Origin: Halonatronomonas sp964558325
GTDB lineage: Bacteria > Bacillota > Halanaerobiia > Halanaerobiales > Halarsenatibacteraceae
Direction: 5' to 3'
DNA length: 64,000 nucleotides
Assembly (NCBI GenBank): GCA_964558325.1
Contig: CAZLCX010000011.1
Coordinates: 1-64,000, forward strand
Below are positions 1 to 7,935 of this stretch, piece by piece. The notes beneath the pieces were generated by a model. The model did no database searches. It saw nothing but the letters and a program-made list of their open reading frames with translations, and had not been told where the DNA came from. Position 1 is the stretch's first letter, and every line of letters begins with the position of its first letter. Position numbers and translations under genes: made by a program.

Positions 1-37
1 CTCCTCCAATAATTAGTAAATCATATACTTCTGACAT
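1..37 (-). CDS. FAD-dependent oxidoreductase N-terminus (thioredoxin reductase-like), partial
   Basis: Only the first 12 codons are inside the window; the gene runs off the left edge. They read MSEVYDLLIIGG, the start of a Rossmann-type dinucleotide-binding fold as in thioredoxin reductases and related flavoproteins. A good ribosome binding site (AAGGAG) lies upstream of the ATG. It is divergent from the TetR-type regulator. Thioredoxin reductase feeds electrons to glycine/betaine reductase, so trxB would fit the neighbouring grd genes, but twelve residues cannot prove this. Confidence 0.55.
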   Translation of the reverse strand, partial: MSEVYDLLIIGG

Positions 38-181
38 TTTTAAATCAGCTCCTTATTTTAATTTTAAAGTAATTCATTAATAAATTCATAAACTTTGTTT
101 GCATTTTCTCAATTTTTATTGTATTATTTAATTGAAAATATAATCATTGTTTAAATTATAATTGTGATGAGAGGGATATTA

Positions 182-856
182 ATGATCAAATTCAGTAAAA
201 AAGAAATCAAGAAAGTACGAACAATTAAAGTCTTCATCGATGCTGCCTACCAGATAATAGAAGATGAAGGCATTGAAAGAGTTACAATTCGTAAGGTAGC
301 AAAAATAGCTGGCTATAATAGTGCAACTATTTATAATTATTTTGAAAACTGTAATCAACTCATCTTCTTTGCTTCTATTCGTTTCATGGAAGATTATGTT
401 CAGGAAATGCCTGATTATATAGCTCAGGGAGAAAACGAACTTGAAAAACTAATTCTTATGTGGGAATGTTTTTGTTTACATTCCTTCAGAAAACCTAAAA
501 TCTACTATGCTATTTTTGCTGATGACATCGGCGGTAAACCTGGCAATCTAATCAAAAATTATTATAAACTTTTTCCTGAAGACTTAGGAAGTCCTCCAGA
601 AGAATTAATTCCTATGTTAATGGAAACAGACCTTTCAAAAAGAACTTCAATTGCCATGGAACCTTCAATAGAAGCAGGTTTCATACCTGAGGAATCAGCA
701 TCTGAACTTGATGAAGCAATTCGCTTAATCTATCATGGCATGTTATCGTTAATAATTCATAATAGAATTGAAACAGAGCCTAAAAAGGCAACAGAACAGG
801 TTATGAGACATATTAAAAGAATTTTAAAAACTGCTAATGTAAATTTAAATTTTTAA
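182..856 (+). CDS. TetR/AcrR-family transcriptional regulator
   Basis: A 224-aa DNA-binding regulator. The N-terminal third holds a TetR-type helix-turn-helix (about residues 13-60: AAYQIIEDEGIERVTIRKVA, then a turn and TIYNYFENCNQLI). The remainder is helical, as expected for a ligand-binding and dimer domain, with no family signature I recognise. The start is placed at the ATG preceded by GAGAGGG at 6 bases spacing; a GTG six codons upstream also opens the frame but lacks a site. It is divergent from a flavoprotein gene and convergent with the BCCT transporter. A role in controlling the flavoprotein or the grd genes is a guess from position; BetI of the betaine regulon is also a TetR protein, but no specific likeness is visible. 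Confidence 0.85.
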   Translation: MIKFSKKEIKKVRTIKVFIDAAYQIIEDEGIERVTIRKVAKIAGYNSATIYNYFENCNQLIFFASIRFMEDYVQEMPDYIAQGENELEKLILMWECFCLHSFRKPKIYYAIFADDIGGKPGNLIKNYYKLFPEDLGSPPEELIPMLMETDLSKRTSIAMEPSIEAGFIPEESASELDEAIRLIYHGMLSLIIHNRIETEPKKATEQVMRHIKRILKTANVNLNF

Positions 857-862
857 ATTATG

Positions 863-891
863 CTGCCCCTAAAATCAGGGGCAGTTTTTTT
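863..891 (+). terminator. Rho-independent terminator of the TetR gene
   Basis: Perfect 8-bp stem CTGCCCCT/AGGGGCAG with a 6-base loop, followed by seven T on the plus strand. It lies between the stop of the TetR gene and the end of the convergent transporter gene. The minus strand has no clear T-run after it. Confidence 0.9.
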
Positions 892-893
892 AT

Positions 894-2450
894 TTACTTA
901 GCAATTTCGTCCAGTTCTTCTACCGATTTATCAGCCACTTCATTTAAATTAACGACTCCCTCAACTTTATGCTCGGCACTAAAGGATTTCATCATTGATA
1001 TCATTGCAATTAACATTATTATTGCAAATGGAAAGGCCGCTACTATTGATCCTGTCTGTAACATTTCTAGTCCCCCTGATAACATTAAAGCAATAGCGAG
1101 ACCAGCCTGAATTAAGCCCCAGGTAACCTTTCTCTGGGTTGTTGGATTTTGATTTCCTTTATCAGATAAAATTCCTAACACAAATGTCGCTGAATCTGCT
1201 GAAGTTATAAAAAATGTTGTTAATAAGATAACAGCAATAATCGAGATTAATCCCCCTAATGGGTAATTCTGCATAACAACAAAGAAAGCTGTTTCAGTAG
1301 TTTCTATTGCCCCTTCAGCTACTTCCATACCCTGATTTATTCCCATTGTTCCCATGATTGAGAACCAGACAAAGGAAGCCAGTGTTGGGGCAAAAAGCAC
1401 ACCACCAACGAATTCCCGAATAGTTCTTCCTCTGGAAATTCTGGCTATAAAACTGGCCACAAATGGTGCCCAGGCTATCCACCAGGCCCAGTAAAAGATA
1501 GTCCACCAGCCATACCAGGGCTCAGAACTAATTTTAAAGCTATCTCTAACAAAAGAACTCATATAAAGGCCAAATGAATTAGTCAAATTATTTATTATTA
1601 ATAAAGTAGGCCCTGCGATCAGGCAGAGAACCATAATTATACCAGCAAGAGTTATATTGGCATTTGATAGATATTTAATACCTTTATCTACACCGGTAAT
1701 TGCAGATATCATAAAGAGTACTGTAATTACTCCAATCACAATTAACCTGACCGTATCAGTCTCTGGAATTCCAAAGAGAAAATTAAATCCACTGGTTAAT
1801 TGCAGTGTAGCCATACCAAGGGAAGTTGCGACTCCGGCTACTGTAGCAAATATTGCCAGAATATCAACTATCTTACCGATTGTTCCTCTGGCTCTAGCTT
1901 CACCAATCAACGGAATAAAAATACTACTTATCTGAGCAGGCTTATCATGTCTGAACTGCATATAAGCTAATGCCAGAGCTAAAACTCCATAAGCAGCCCA
2001 GGGATGTAACCCCCAGTGAAAGAATGATGTTTTTAAGGCAAAGTCAGATGCTGCAGCTGTACCGCCTTCGATTCCAAGTGGGGAAACAAAATGATTTAAT
2101 GGTTCAGCTACACCCCAGAAGACAAGGCCAACACCCATACCGGCGCTAAAAAGCATAGCAAACCAGGATATAGTACTGAATTCTGGTTCTTCATCTGGCT
2201 TGCCTAATTTAATTTTACCATGTCTACCCAGGGCAACCCACAAGCAGAAAATTACAAATAAAGTCATAGTTATAGCATAAAACCAACCTAAATTAACTGT
2301 TAAAAAATCAAATATAGAATTAGCCACTTTACTAAAACTATCTGGCATTGCTATACCCCAGATAACTATAGCAAAAACAATAAATAGCGAAATATGAAAT
2401 ACTTCTTTACCTCGTTCTTTAATTATTGCGTCACTCTTATCCCTTCTCAT
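894..2450 (-). CDS. BCCT-family betaine/carnitine/choline transporter
   Basis: A 518-aa secondary transporter for trimethylammonium compounds such as glycine betaine, driven by Na+ or H+. About 12 hydrophobic segments are visible. The family signatures are present: GMGVGLVFWGVAEPLNHF near residue 105-125 and the tryptophan-rich stretch FYWAWWIAWAPFVASFIARI near 320-340, followed by SRGRTIREF. It is the last gene of the grdA-grdE-grdB unit, separated from grdB by a hairpin at 2501-2530. That position suggests it brings in the substrate of the reductase (betaine or sarcosine) as well as serving osmoprotection. The exact substrate cannot be read from the sequence. Confidence 0.93.
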   Translation of the reverse strand: MRRDKSDAIIKERGKEVFHISLFIVFAIVIWGIAMPDSFSKVANSIFDFLTVNLGWFYAITMTLFVIFCLWVALGRHGKIKLGKPDEEPEFSTISWFAMLFSAGMGVGLVFWGVAEPLNHFVSPLGIEGGTAAASDFALKTSFFHWGLHPWAAYGVLALALAYMQFRHDKPAQISSIFIPLIGEARARGTIGKIVDILAIFATVAGVATSLGMATLQLTSGFNFLFGIPETDTVRLIVIGVITVLFMISAITGVDKGIKYLSNANITLAGIIMVLCLIAGPTLLIINNLTNSFGLYMSSFVRDSFKISSEPWYGWWTIFYWAWWIAWAPFVASFIARISRGRTIREFVGGVLFAPTLASFVWFSIMGTMGINQGMEVAEGAIETTETAFFVVMQNYPLGGLISIIAVILLTTFFITSADSATFVLGILSDKGNQNPTTQRKVTWGLIQAGLAIALMLSGGLEMLQTGSIVAAFPFAIIMLIAMISMMKSFSAEHKVEGVVNLNEVADKSVEELDEIAK

Positions 2451-2500
2451 TTTCTTCCTCCTTTATATTTACAAATGCTATGTTTATTATGTTAAAATTC

Positions 2501-2530
2501 CCTACCCCACCTTGACTCAGGAGGGGTAGG
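2501..2530 (-). terminator. Hairpin between grdB and the transporter gene
   Basis: Perfect 8-bp stem CCTACCCC/GGGGTAGG with a 14-base loop in the gap between grdB and the BCCT gene. On the minus strand it is followed by GAATTTTAAC, a weak T-run. It is probably a partial terminator or processing site that lowers transporter expression relative to the reductase genes. Confidence 0.55.
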
Positions 2531-2540
2531 TTTCTATTAT

Positions 2541-3857
2541 TTATACTGCAAACACTGTCTGTTCTTTTATTTCGGTTTCTAAGGCATCAAGAGCCACTCC
2601 AACTCTATGATATCTAACTTCCCATTGTTCTTCCTCAGAGGTTTTAGGGTCACCAAGGGGATAAGGAATAGAAATAGTAGGCACCATTCTATTTGCCCCA
2701 ACTGTCTTGGCGACTGGTATTAGATTAGCCATCTGAACAACTGTAATACCTGTCCGCTCAATCTCTTTAACCATCGTTGCACCGCAACGAGTACAGGTAC
2801 CTCAGGTAGATGTTAAAATTACAGCTTGAACATTAGCATCAAGTAATTCTTCAGCGATCTCTCTACCCATTCTGGCTGCTTCACCTTCAGTTGTACCGGT
2901 ACCAACTGTTGAATAGAAATAATCATGGATCTCACCTATCCGACCTTCTTCTTGATATTTACGCAGGGCATCCAGAGGAACAACTCTATTTGGATCTGAA
3001 TCAGCTGCTGCAGGATCAAAGCCGGCATGAATAGTCTTATATTCATTAGAAGCTCTATTTTCAAGCTTATCTTCACCGGCTATATTATATTTACCCCAGC
3101 GGGTTGCTGATGCTGACTGAATTCTATCTGGATTATCTACAGGAACAATCCCTCCTGATGTTACTAAGGCAATTTTAGTCTTGCTTAGGTCTTTAATTGC
3201 AGGAGCAATTTCAACTAGATCCTGTTCAGGAATTGGTAATTCACTCTTGAATTCTTCTCCATTTATTTTCTTGAGCAGCATATCGATAGCTCTATCTGCT
3301 GCAGGTGTTTGATCTGGAAGGAAATACTGATGCCTAATACCCCGCTTATAAAAGCCCTCTTCTTCAGCAAGGAATGGGCCTTCCTCATTCAATAATTTAT
3401 TTCCAAACTCAGCCATCTTTTTAGCGTCATCTCTCATCTTGGCTGCACTATGGCCACCTGGGAAAATGTAGATATGCTTCTTAAACATATCAACCCCTGG
3501 ATTTTCTTTATTCATTGAAGACACTACTGGTACACCAAATTCTTCTTTTACAGCTTTGCCAATAGCACCACAGGCATTACCATATCTACCGGCCTGAAAT
3601 GCTGGACCAGCAAAGAAGATATCAAAATCAACATCTTTTAACTCTCCTAGAATTTTTGCCACTGCTTTATCCTGATTTGAAGACATATAGTTATCTCCAC
3701 AAATCACAGTTTTGACAACTTCACCATCAAAATTAGGAGCTATAGCCTGGGCTGCCCCGGCAACTCCATCTCTAACTTCCGGTTCATGATCAGCAGCTTC
3801 TTCTCCACCTATCTGTCCAAAGAACTGATTTATATAAACAACCGCTTTATTACTCAT
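2541..3857 (-). CDS. grdB: Glycine/sarcosine/betaine reductase component B, selenoprotein subunit (GrdB/GrdF/GrdH type)
   Basis: A 438-aa selenoprotein split by a UGA at 2802-2804 that must be read as selenocysteine (Sec352). The frame continues directly into UGTCTRCGATMVKEIER, the conserved UxxCxxC site of the family, and the total length matches GrdB. The N-terminus (YINQFFGQIGGEEAADHEP) and LVTSGGIVPVDNPDRIQS are typical. Substrate-specific protein B binds the amine as a Schiff base through its pyruvoyl partner GrdE, and the selenol passes the carboxymethyl group to GrdA. A hairpin suited to a bacterial SECIS follows the UGA. The neighbouring BCCT transporter favours betaine (GrdH) over glycine, but the paralogues are too alike to separate here. 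Start ATG has GGAGGTGG upstream. Confidence 0.95.
2775..2789 (-). promoter_or_regulatory. Putative SECIS hairpin of grdB
   Basis: Perfect 6-bp inverted repeat CGTTGC-GGT-GCAACG starting 12 bases after the in-frame UGA on the minus strand. Bacterial SECIS elements are stem-loops immediately downstream of the Sec codon within the coding region, recognised by SelB; this hairpin has that placement. The function is inferred from position and structure. Confidence 0.65.
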
Positions 3858-3885
3858 TAATAATCCACCTCCTCAAAATATCTAT

Positions 3886-5211
3886 CTAAAATTCTTTCAT
3901 TGTCTTTTTGGACCAACCTGATATTCCATCGCCGCAGAACATAGCATTATTTTCCATGATAATTGAACCATCTTCTTTTACAGATGAACCAAGCTCTTCA
4001 TCATCTTCCCAGCCACCTGAAAGTCCATCTCTGGCCAGAGCTTCAAGCTCACCAATTACTGTGTCCATTGGTGGCAGTTTAATTAATTCTGAAACGTTTC
4101 CTGTAGATACTAGCGCATCAGCCTTTGGATCTAAAGAAACCAGGGGCTGTGATGCACCATCCCGACCTGTTGCTTCATTACTGACACCGACTGTCTTAAT
4201 TCCGGCATCTTCTAAAGCAACAAGACAGGCAATATAATCAGCATCTGGATTACCATAACCTTCTTCAGTAACAATTGCTGCTTCAGCACCTAGATTAGAT
4301 GCAATATTGGCAACAAATTGGGCCGATCTTTCTTTTTGTTCAAGGGCAACATTAAGATTAGACATTATTACACCCAGGAAATTAACAGTTTTTCCATGTT
4401 CTTGATATAACCTTTTTATTAAATTAAAATTCTGAAAATCATAGGTTGACCATTTTGAAGAACAGGGCATAAAACTACCAGAAATCATTGCTCCATCAAG
4501 AACTTCATTGGGATGCATCAAAGTTGGCAGCATATGATTGGTATCCCAGCCATAATTTAAATCATTATAACCGTCTTCCTCCATCTGGGACTGAGGCTGC
4601 ATTACTAAAACAACATTTGGTAGTTCTGAAACATCTGAATTCCTTTTTGTAATTGGATCTAATTCATATTCTTCAATCTCATCTGGGTCCTGATTGCTTA
4701 CAGTCCTTCCAATATACTCAGCCAATCTCATACCAGCCCAGCGTAAAGCCTTATTCTTTTTCTGCTGTTCTCTCTTTTCAAATTCTTCATCAGTATCTGC
4801 TACTAAAACAATATTTTTCAATTGAGAAAAATAAGTATATTTAGCACCCTCACCTGCCATATCGATCAGGCCATCCTGGAAACCTCCCCAATGCTTACCA
4901 ACAACCAAAACACTGGTTCCCTTTAGAGCCATTGTCATACCGTCTCCGACCTGTTGCAGGTTTCCAGTTACTCCTGGGAATAATGGCCCTTCATCCATTC
5001 TGTATCTAGGTTCAATAGCTTCTTTAACAGGGACCAATCTAACCTTATCTCCTGGTTTTACAATCTTAATATCTGCATCAGTAATATGCTTATCTTCTCT
5101 TACCACATTAAGAGCTTCATCTTTGTTTATAGTTAAAATTCCATCTTTAAAATTTGTAGAATCTCCAAACTTAATATCTTCTACATAAAAATTACCTATC
5201 TCTAATTTCAA
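3886..5211 (-). CDS. grdE: Glycine/betaine reductase component B, pyruvoyl proprotein (GrdE/GrdG/GrdI type)
   Basis: A 441-aa proprotein. Family members are cleaved at an internal cysteine into two subunits, the larger bearing an N-terminal pyruvoyl group that captures the amine substrate. The likely cleavage cysteine is Cys250 in the conserved stretch SGSFMPCSSKWSTYDFQN. The start is placed at TTG 5211 because AAAGGGG stands 8 bases upstream and the protein then begins MKLEIGNFYVEDIKFG, the family's usual N-terminus; an upstream GTG in the same frame has no good site. It lies between grdA and grdB, the normal company. Assignment to glycine, sarcosine or betaine is open; gene context leans to betaine. 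Confidence 0.94.
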   Translation of the reverse strand: MKLEIGNFYVEDIKFGDSTNFKDGILTINKDEALNVVREDKHITDADIKIVKPGDKVRLVPVKEAIEPRYRMDEGPLFPGVTGNLQQVGDGMTMALKGTSVLVVGKHWGGFQDGLIDMAGEGAKYTYFSQLKNIVLVADTDEEFEKREQQKKNKALRWAGMRLAEYIGRTVSNQDPDEIEEYELDPITKRNSDVSELPNVVLVMQPQSQMEEDGYNDLNYGWDTNHMLPTLMHPNEVLDGAMISGSFMPCSSKWSTYDFQNFNLIKRLYQEHGKTVNFLGVIMSNLNVALEQKERSAQFVANIASNLGAEAAIVTEEGYGNPDADYIACLVALEDAGIKTVGVSNEATGRDGASQPLVSLDPKADALVSTGNVSELIKLPPMDTVIGELEALARDGLSGGWEDDEELGSSVKEDGSIIMENNAMFCGDGISGWSKKTMKEF

Positions 5212-5262
5212 AATAAACACCCCTTTCATAAAAATCGTGGATAATCGCACAAAACAAGCTAA

Positions 5263-5296
5263 AAATAAAGGAGGAAGTTCTTATCCTCCTTTATTT
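5263..5296 (-). terminator. Long hairpin between grdA and grdE
   Basis: A perfect 13-bp stem (AAATAAAGGAGGA/TCCTCCTTTATTT) with an 8-base loop fills the gap between the grdA stop and the grdE leader. On the minus strand the stem ends in TTTATTT, so it may act as a leaky terminator or a 3' stabiliser that keeps grdA mRNA above grdE/grdB. Confidence 0.7.
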
Positions 5297-5303
5297 AATT
5301 ATT

Positions 5304-5774
5304 TTATAGAGTAAATTGACTAAACTTTTCTCTATATTCCTTAACCTCTTCAATTATATCATCTACTTCAAGAACCATTTCCATCATGCTGATCTGTTCT
5401 TCATAAACATCTTCATCAATAGCATCTTTAATTTCTGGTTCAAAAACATGATAACACGCGAGCCCTAACTGGACTCCAGCTAGTGGACCTGCAAAGGTAG
5501 GATCACCATTGGTTACAGTTTCACAGGCAAGACCTGAAGCTTCTGCTTCAGCCCCTCCTAATATAACAACCATATTATCCTGGCCGTATTCATCGGCTAG
5601 ATCCTTTATTCTTTGCTGGTTTTCAAGGTCCATAGCACCGGCGCTTGTTCACACAAAGCACTCAGTGGTGGTAAAGACGACTTCTGCTTCTGTACTCTTT
5701 AAAGCCTCTTCAATAGCTGGACCAGGAATTCCATCTCTATCGCCTAAAATTGCAATTTTTTTCCCGGCTAACAT
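5304..5774 (-). CDS. grdA: Glycine reductase complex selenoprotein A
   Basis: A 156-aa selenoprotein, common to glycine, sarcosine and betaine reductases. The true ATG is at 5774 (GGAGGGAGGTGG upstream), giving MLAGKKIAILGDRDGIPGPA. The UGA at 5649-5651 is Sec42 inside the invariant redox site ECFVU-TSAGAMDLENQ, with Cys39 as partner. It accepts the carboxymethyl group from protein B and delivers it to protein C (GrdCD), which forms acetyl phosphate; thioredoxin then reduces it. A standard ORF caller finds only the 109 residues after the UGA. It is the first gene of the unit, with a strong promoter upstream. grdC and grdD are not in this window. Confidence 0.96.
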
Positions 5775-5825
5775 CTTTCCACCTCCCTCCTCATTCTTGT
5801 GATTATTATCTTTTTTATCATGTTA

Positions 5826-5854
5826 ATATTATCATAATCATGATTATTTGTCAA
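5826..5854 (-). promoter_or_regulatory. Promoter of the grdA-grdE-grdB unit
   Basis: Perfect -35 TTGACA (5849-5854) and -10 TAATAT (5826-5831), 17-base spacer, about 50 bases upstream of the grdA start on the minus strand. Confidence 0.85.
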
Positions 5855-5863
5855 TCGTGATTG
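5834..5863. promoter_or_regulatory. Paired palindromes over the grd promoter (putative operator)
   Basis: A perfect 14-bp palindrome ATAATCATGATTAT (5834-5847) fills the -35/-10 spacer. A second, CAATC-GT-GATTG (5852-5863), overlaps the -35. Both share the core AATCRTGATT, with centres 17 bp apart. The placement fits repressor binding. The regulator is unknown; the TetR gene at 182 is only a candidate. Confidence 0.6.
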
Positions 5864-5894
5864 AGTATTTTCACTACTATTTTTTTACTAATTT

Positions 5895-5921
5895 AAAAAG
5901 AGTAGAGCTTAATGCTCTACC
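5895..5921 (-). terminator. Terminator of the msrBA gene
   Basis: Perfect 7-bp stem GTAGAGC/GCTCTAC with a 5-base loop, followed on the minus strand by TCTTTTTAAA. It separates the msr gene from the grd promoter. Confidence 0.8.
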
Positions 5922-6018
5922 CTTCAACAAACTAAACATCTCATTTATTAAATAATTTTAAAATATTTAAGCAGATTCTTTAGAAATTAATAGAGTCATT
6001 CAATGACTGCTCAAATAT

Positions 6019-7323
6019 TTACTCAATATTATATCTTTCTTTTAAATAATTTTCAGTCTCTTCATTTAACCCAAGTTTATCTATCTCATCCAGAAGTTGC
6101 TCAGATGTTCCATATCTCCCTAAATAGCCATTAATCCTGGCAACTGCTGTCGAATCAATGAATTGACTCAAATCATAAATATCCCTGTAATGATTTTTAA
6201 ACCTGGAATTAGACTGAAGATAATATTTCTGATGATAATCTTCTGCTAAATAAAATTCCTCATACTCCTTCAGTTCAGTGGCAACCTCTCGGCCAGTCTC
6301 TTCTTCATATTCAGACTTTATTTCCTCAAATTCCTCTTTTTGCTCCTGATTATGATAAAATAAAATATTCATATACTGTCTCGATCTCGGTTGAGTCCCA
6401 GGATTATGATTATCCCAGAAAATCTCAAGTAATTCTTTATAACTAATCCGGGCTGGGTCATATTCTATCTGGATAGTTTCTGAATGATCGCCAATATTTC
6501 TATAGGTTGGATTATCGCTTATGCCTCCGGCATAACCGACCCGGGTTCTAATTACTCCAGGTAATACCCCGAAGAATGCATCCGGGCCCCAGAATCAGCC
6601 AAGGGCAAAGGTTGCTTCTTCAGTCTCAATATTTGCAACCTCCTGATCAAGTTCAACTAAATCTTGATTTTCATTAGATTCCAGACTTGACTGTAATTCT
6701 TCTTCAGTGAAAAGCTCAACGAACTCTCCATAGCCTCTTTCTTCTAATTCAGCAGCAGGAATAAATTTCAAAGCAGCTGAATTAATACAATACCTCATAC
6801 CAGTTGGTTCCGGGCCATCTGGAAAGACATGGCCTAAATGTGAATCCGCCTCTTTACTTCTAACTTCAGTCCGGGACATACCAAAACTACTATCTGTCTT
6901 TTCCACAATATTTTCTTCAACTAAAGGTCTGGTAAAGCTTGGCCAGCCAGAACCAGAATCATATTTGTCCATGGAACTAAACAAAGCCTCACCTGAAACT
7001 ACATCAACATAAATACCTGGTTCTTTATGATCATAATATTCATTATTAAATCTGGGTTCAGTGCCATCCATCTGGGTAACATAATACTGCATTTCAGTCA
7101 ATTCTTCTAATAATGGATCATCTACATCTGATAAATCTAAATTGCCATCAGTATCTGCCTCACAGCTATTTTCAGCATCAACACTACAACTTGAATTTCC
7201 CATAACTTCAACGTCAACATTGTTTTTTTCAGAGCTCATATTACCTGTCAGCCCCCTTTCTCCAGCAAAAATTAATAAAGTAAAACCTAACAAGATTATC
7301 CCAACAATTATTAGGCCCTTCAA
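6019..7323 (-). CDS. msrBA: Membrane-anchored MsrB-MsrA fusion, selenocysteine-containing methionine sulfoxide reductase
   Basis: One 434-aa polypeptide if the UGA at 6595-6597 is read as selenocysteine. Residues 4-20 form a hydrophobic signal or anchor, so the enzyme acts outside the membrane. An acidic linker follows with Cys46 and Cys54. The MsrB domain (about 75-205) shows GSGWPSF, SHLGHVFPDGP and catalytic Cys179 (MRYCINSAA); it lacks the CxxC zinc pairs of some family members. The MsrA domain follows: ATFALG-Sec243-FWGPDAFFG matches the usual GCFWG active site with Sec for Cys, and later GYAGG and IGDHSETIQIEYDP agree with MsrA. The frame is unbroken across the UGA. Together the domains reduce both diastereomers of methionine sulfoxide. 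The start is TTG with AAGGAGG 9 bases upstream. Confidence 0.92.
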
Positions 7324-7372
7324 TTTTAAAAGCCTCCTTCGAAAATTATCTTATATTTCTAAATACATAACT

Positions 7373-7402
7373 ATTATATCATATTTCTCGATAAATTAAT
7401 AA
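7373..7402 (-). promoter_or_regulatory. Promoter of msrBA
   Basis: -10 TATAAT (7373-7378) with an extended TG two bases upstream; weak -35 TTATTA 18 bases away, on the minus strand. Confidence 0.55.
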
Positions 7403-7411
7403 TAGTTATTA

Positions 7412-7930
7412 TTAAGTGATTAATAAAATTAATCTAAAAATATAATATAATCCTACAGAAGCTACTCCAGCTGCTGGAGAAAGAATATATAGAACTATAA
7501 AATCTCCTTTATACTCCTCAGTCCTCCAGAAGATAAATATTTGATAAAGAAATATCACACCGGTAAACAAAAGTGATAAGATTACTAAATAGTTGGCCAG
7601 CTCAGGAGAGACCATGGTATCAATAAAGATATAACTGATAAATAAAACCAGGGATTCAAAGACCCAGGGAAATGAATAGAGGGCAAAACCTCCTCGCCTG
7701 GCCGGTTCATATCTATAATAGGCTGCTAAAAAATCTTCTTCAGTCGATTTAATCCATTTCTCACCATTATAAAGTTCAAGATAATGGGGAAACTGAAATG
7801 GATTGATCTTTATCTTACTGCCAGGAACTTTTAAATAAATAAGGATCAAAAACCTGCCAAACTCCCGGCTGAAAGAAAGAATAAACAGAATTATAATTAA
7901 ATAGAATAATTGCCCGACTAACTCAATCAT
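7412..7930 (-). CDS. Conserved-looking hypothetical membrane protein
   Basis: A 172-aa protein I do not recognise. Four hydrophobic segments are visible (about residues 5-32, 85-105, 112-134 and 147-170). Between the first and second lies a soluble stretch with SREFGRF, PHYLELYNGEKW and PARRGGFALY. No catalytic motif is evident. It starts 5 bases after the mrfB stop, with AGGAGG before the ATG, so it is probably co-transcribed with mrfA-mrfB. Confidence 0.7.
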   Translation of the reverse strand: MIELVGQLFYLIIILFILSFSREFGRFLILIYLKVPGSKIKINPFQFPHYLELYNGEKWIKSTEEDFLAAYYRYEPARRGGFALYSFPWVFESLVLFISYIFIDTMVSPELANYLVILSLLFTGVIFLYQIFIFWRTEEYKGDFIVLYILSPAAGVASVGLYYIFRLILLIT

Positions 7931-7935
7931 AATTA

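Noticed and set aside
2802..2804. Nonsense mutation splitting grdB into a pseudogene
   Set aside because: The stop is UGA at the known Sec position and the downstream frame holds the conserved UxxCxxC motif; the same occurs in grdA and msrBA.
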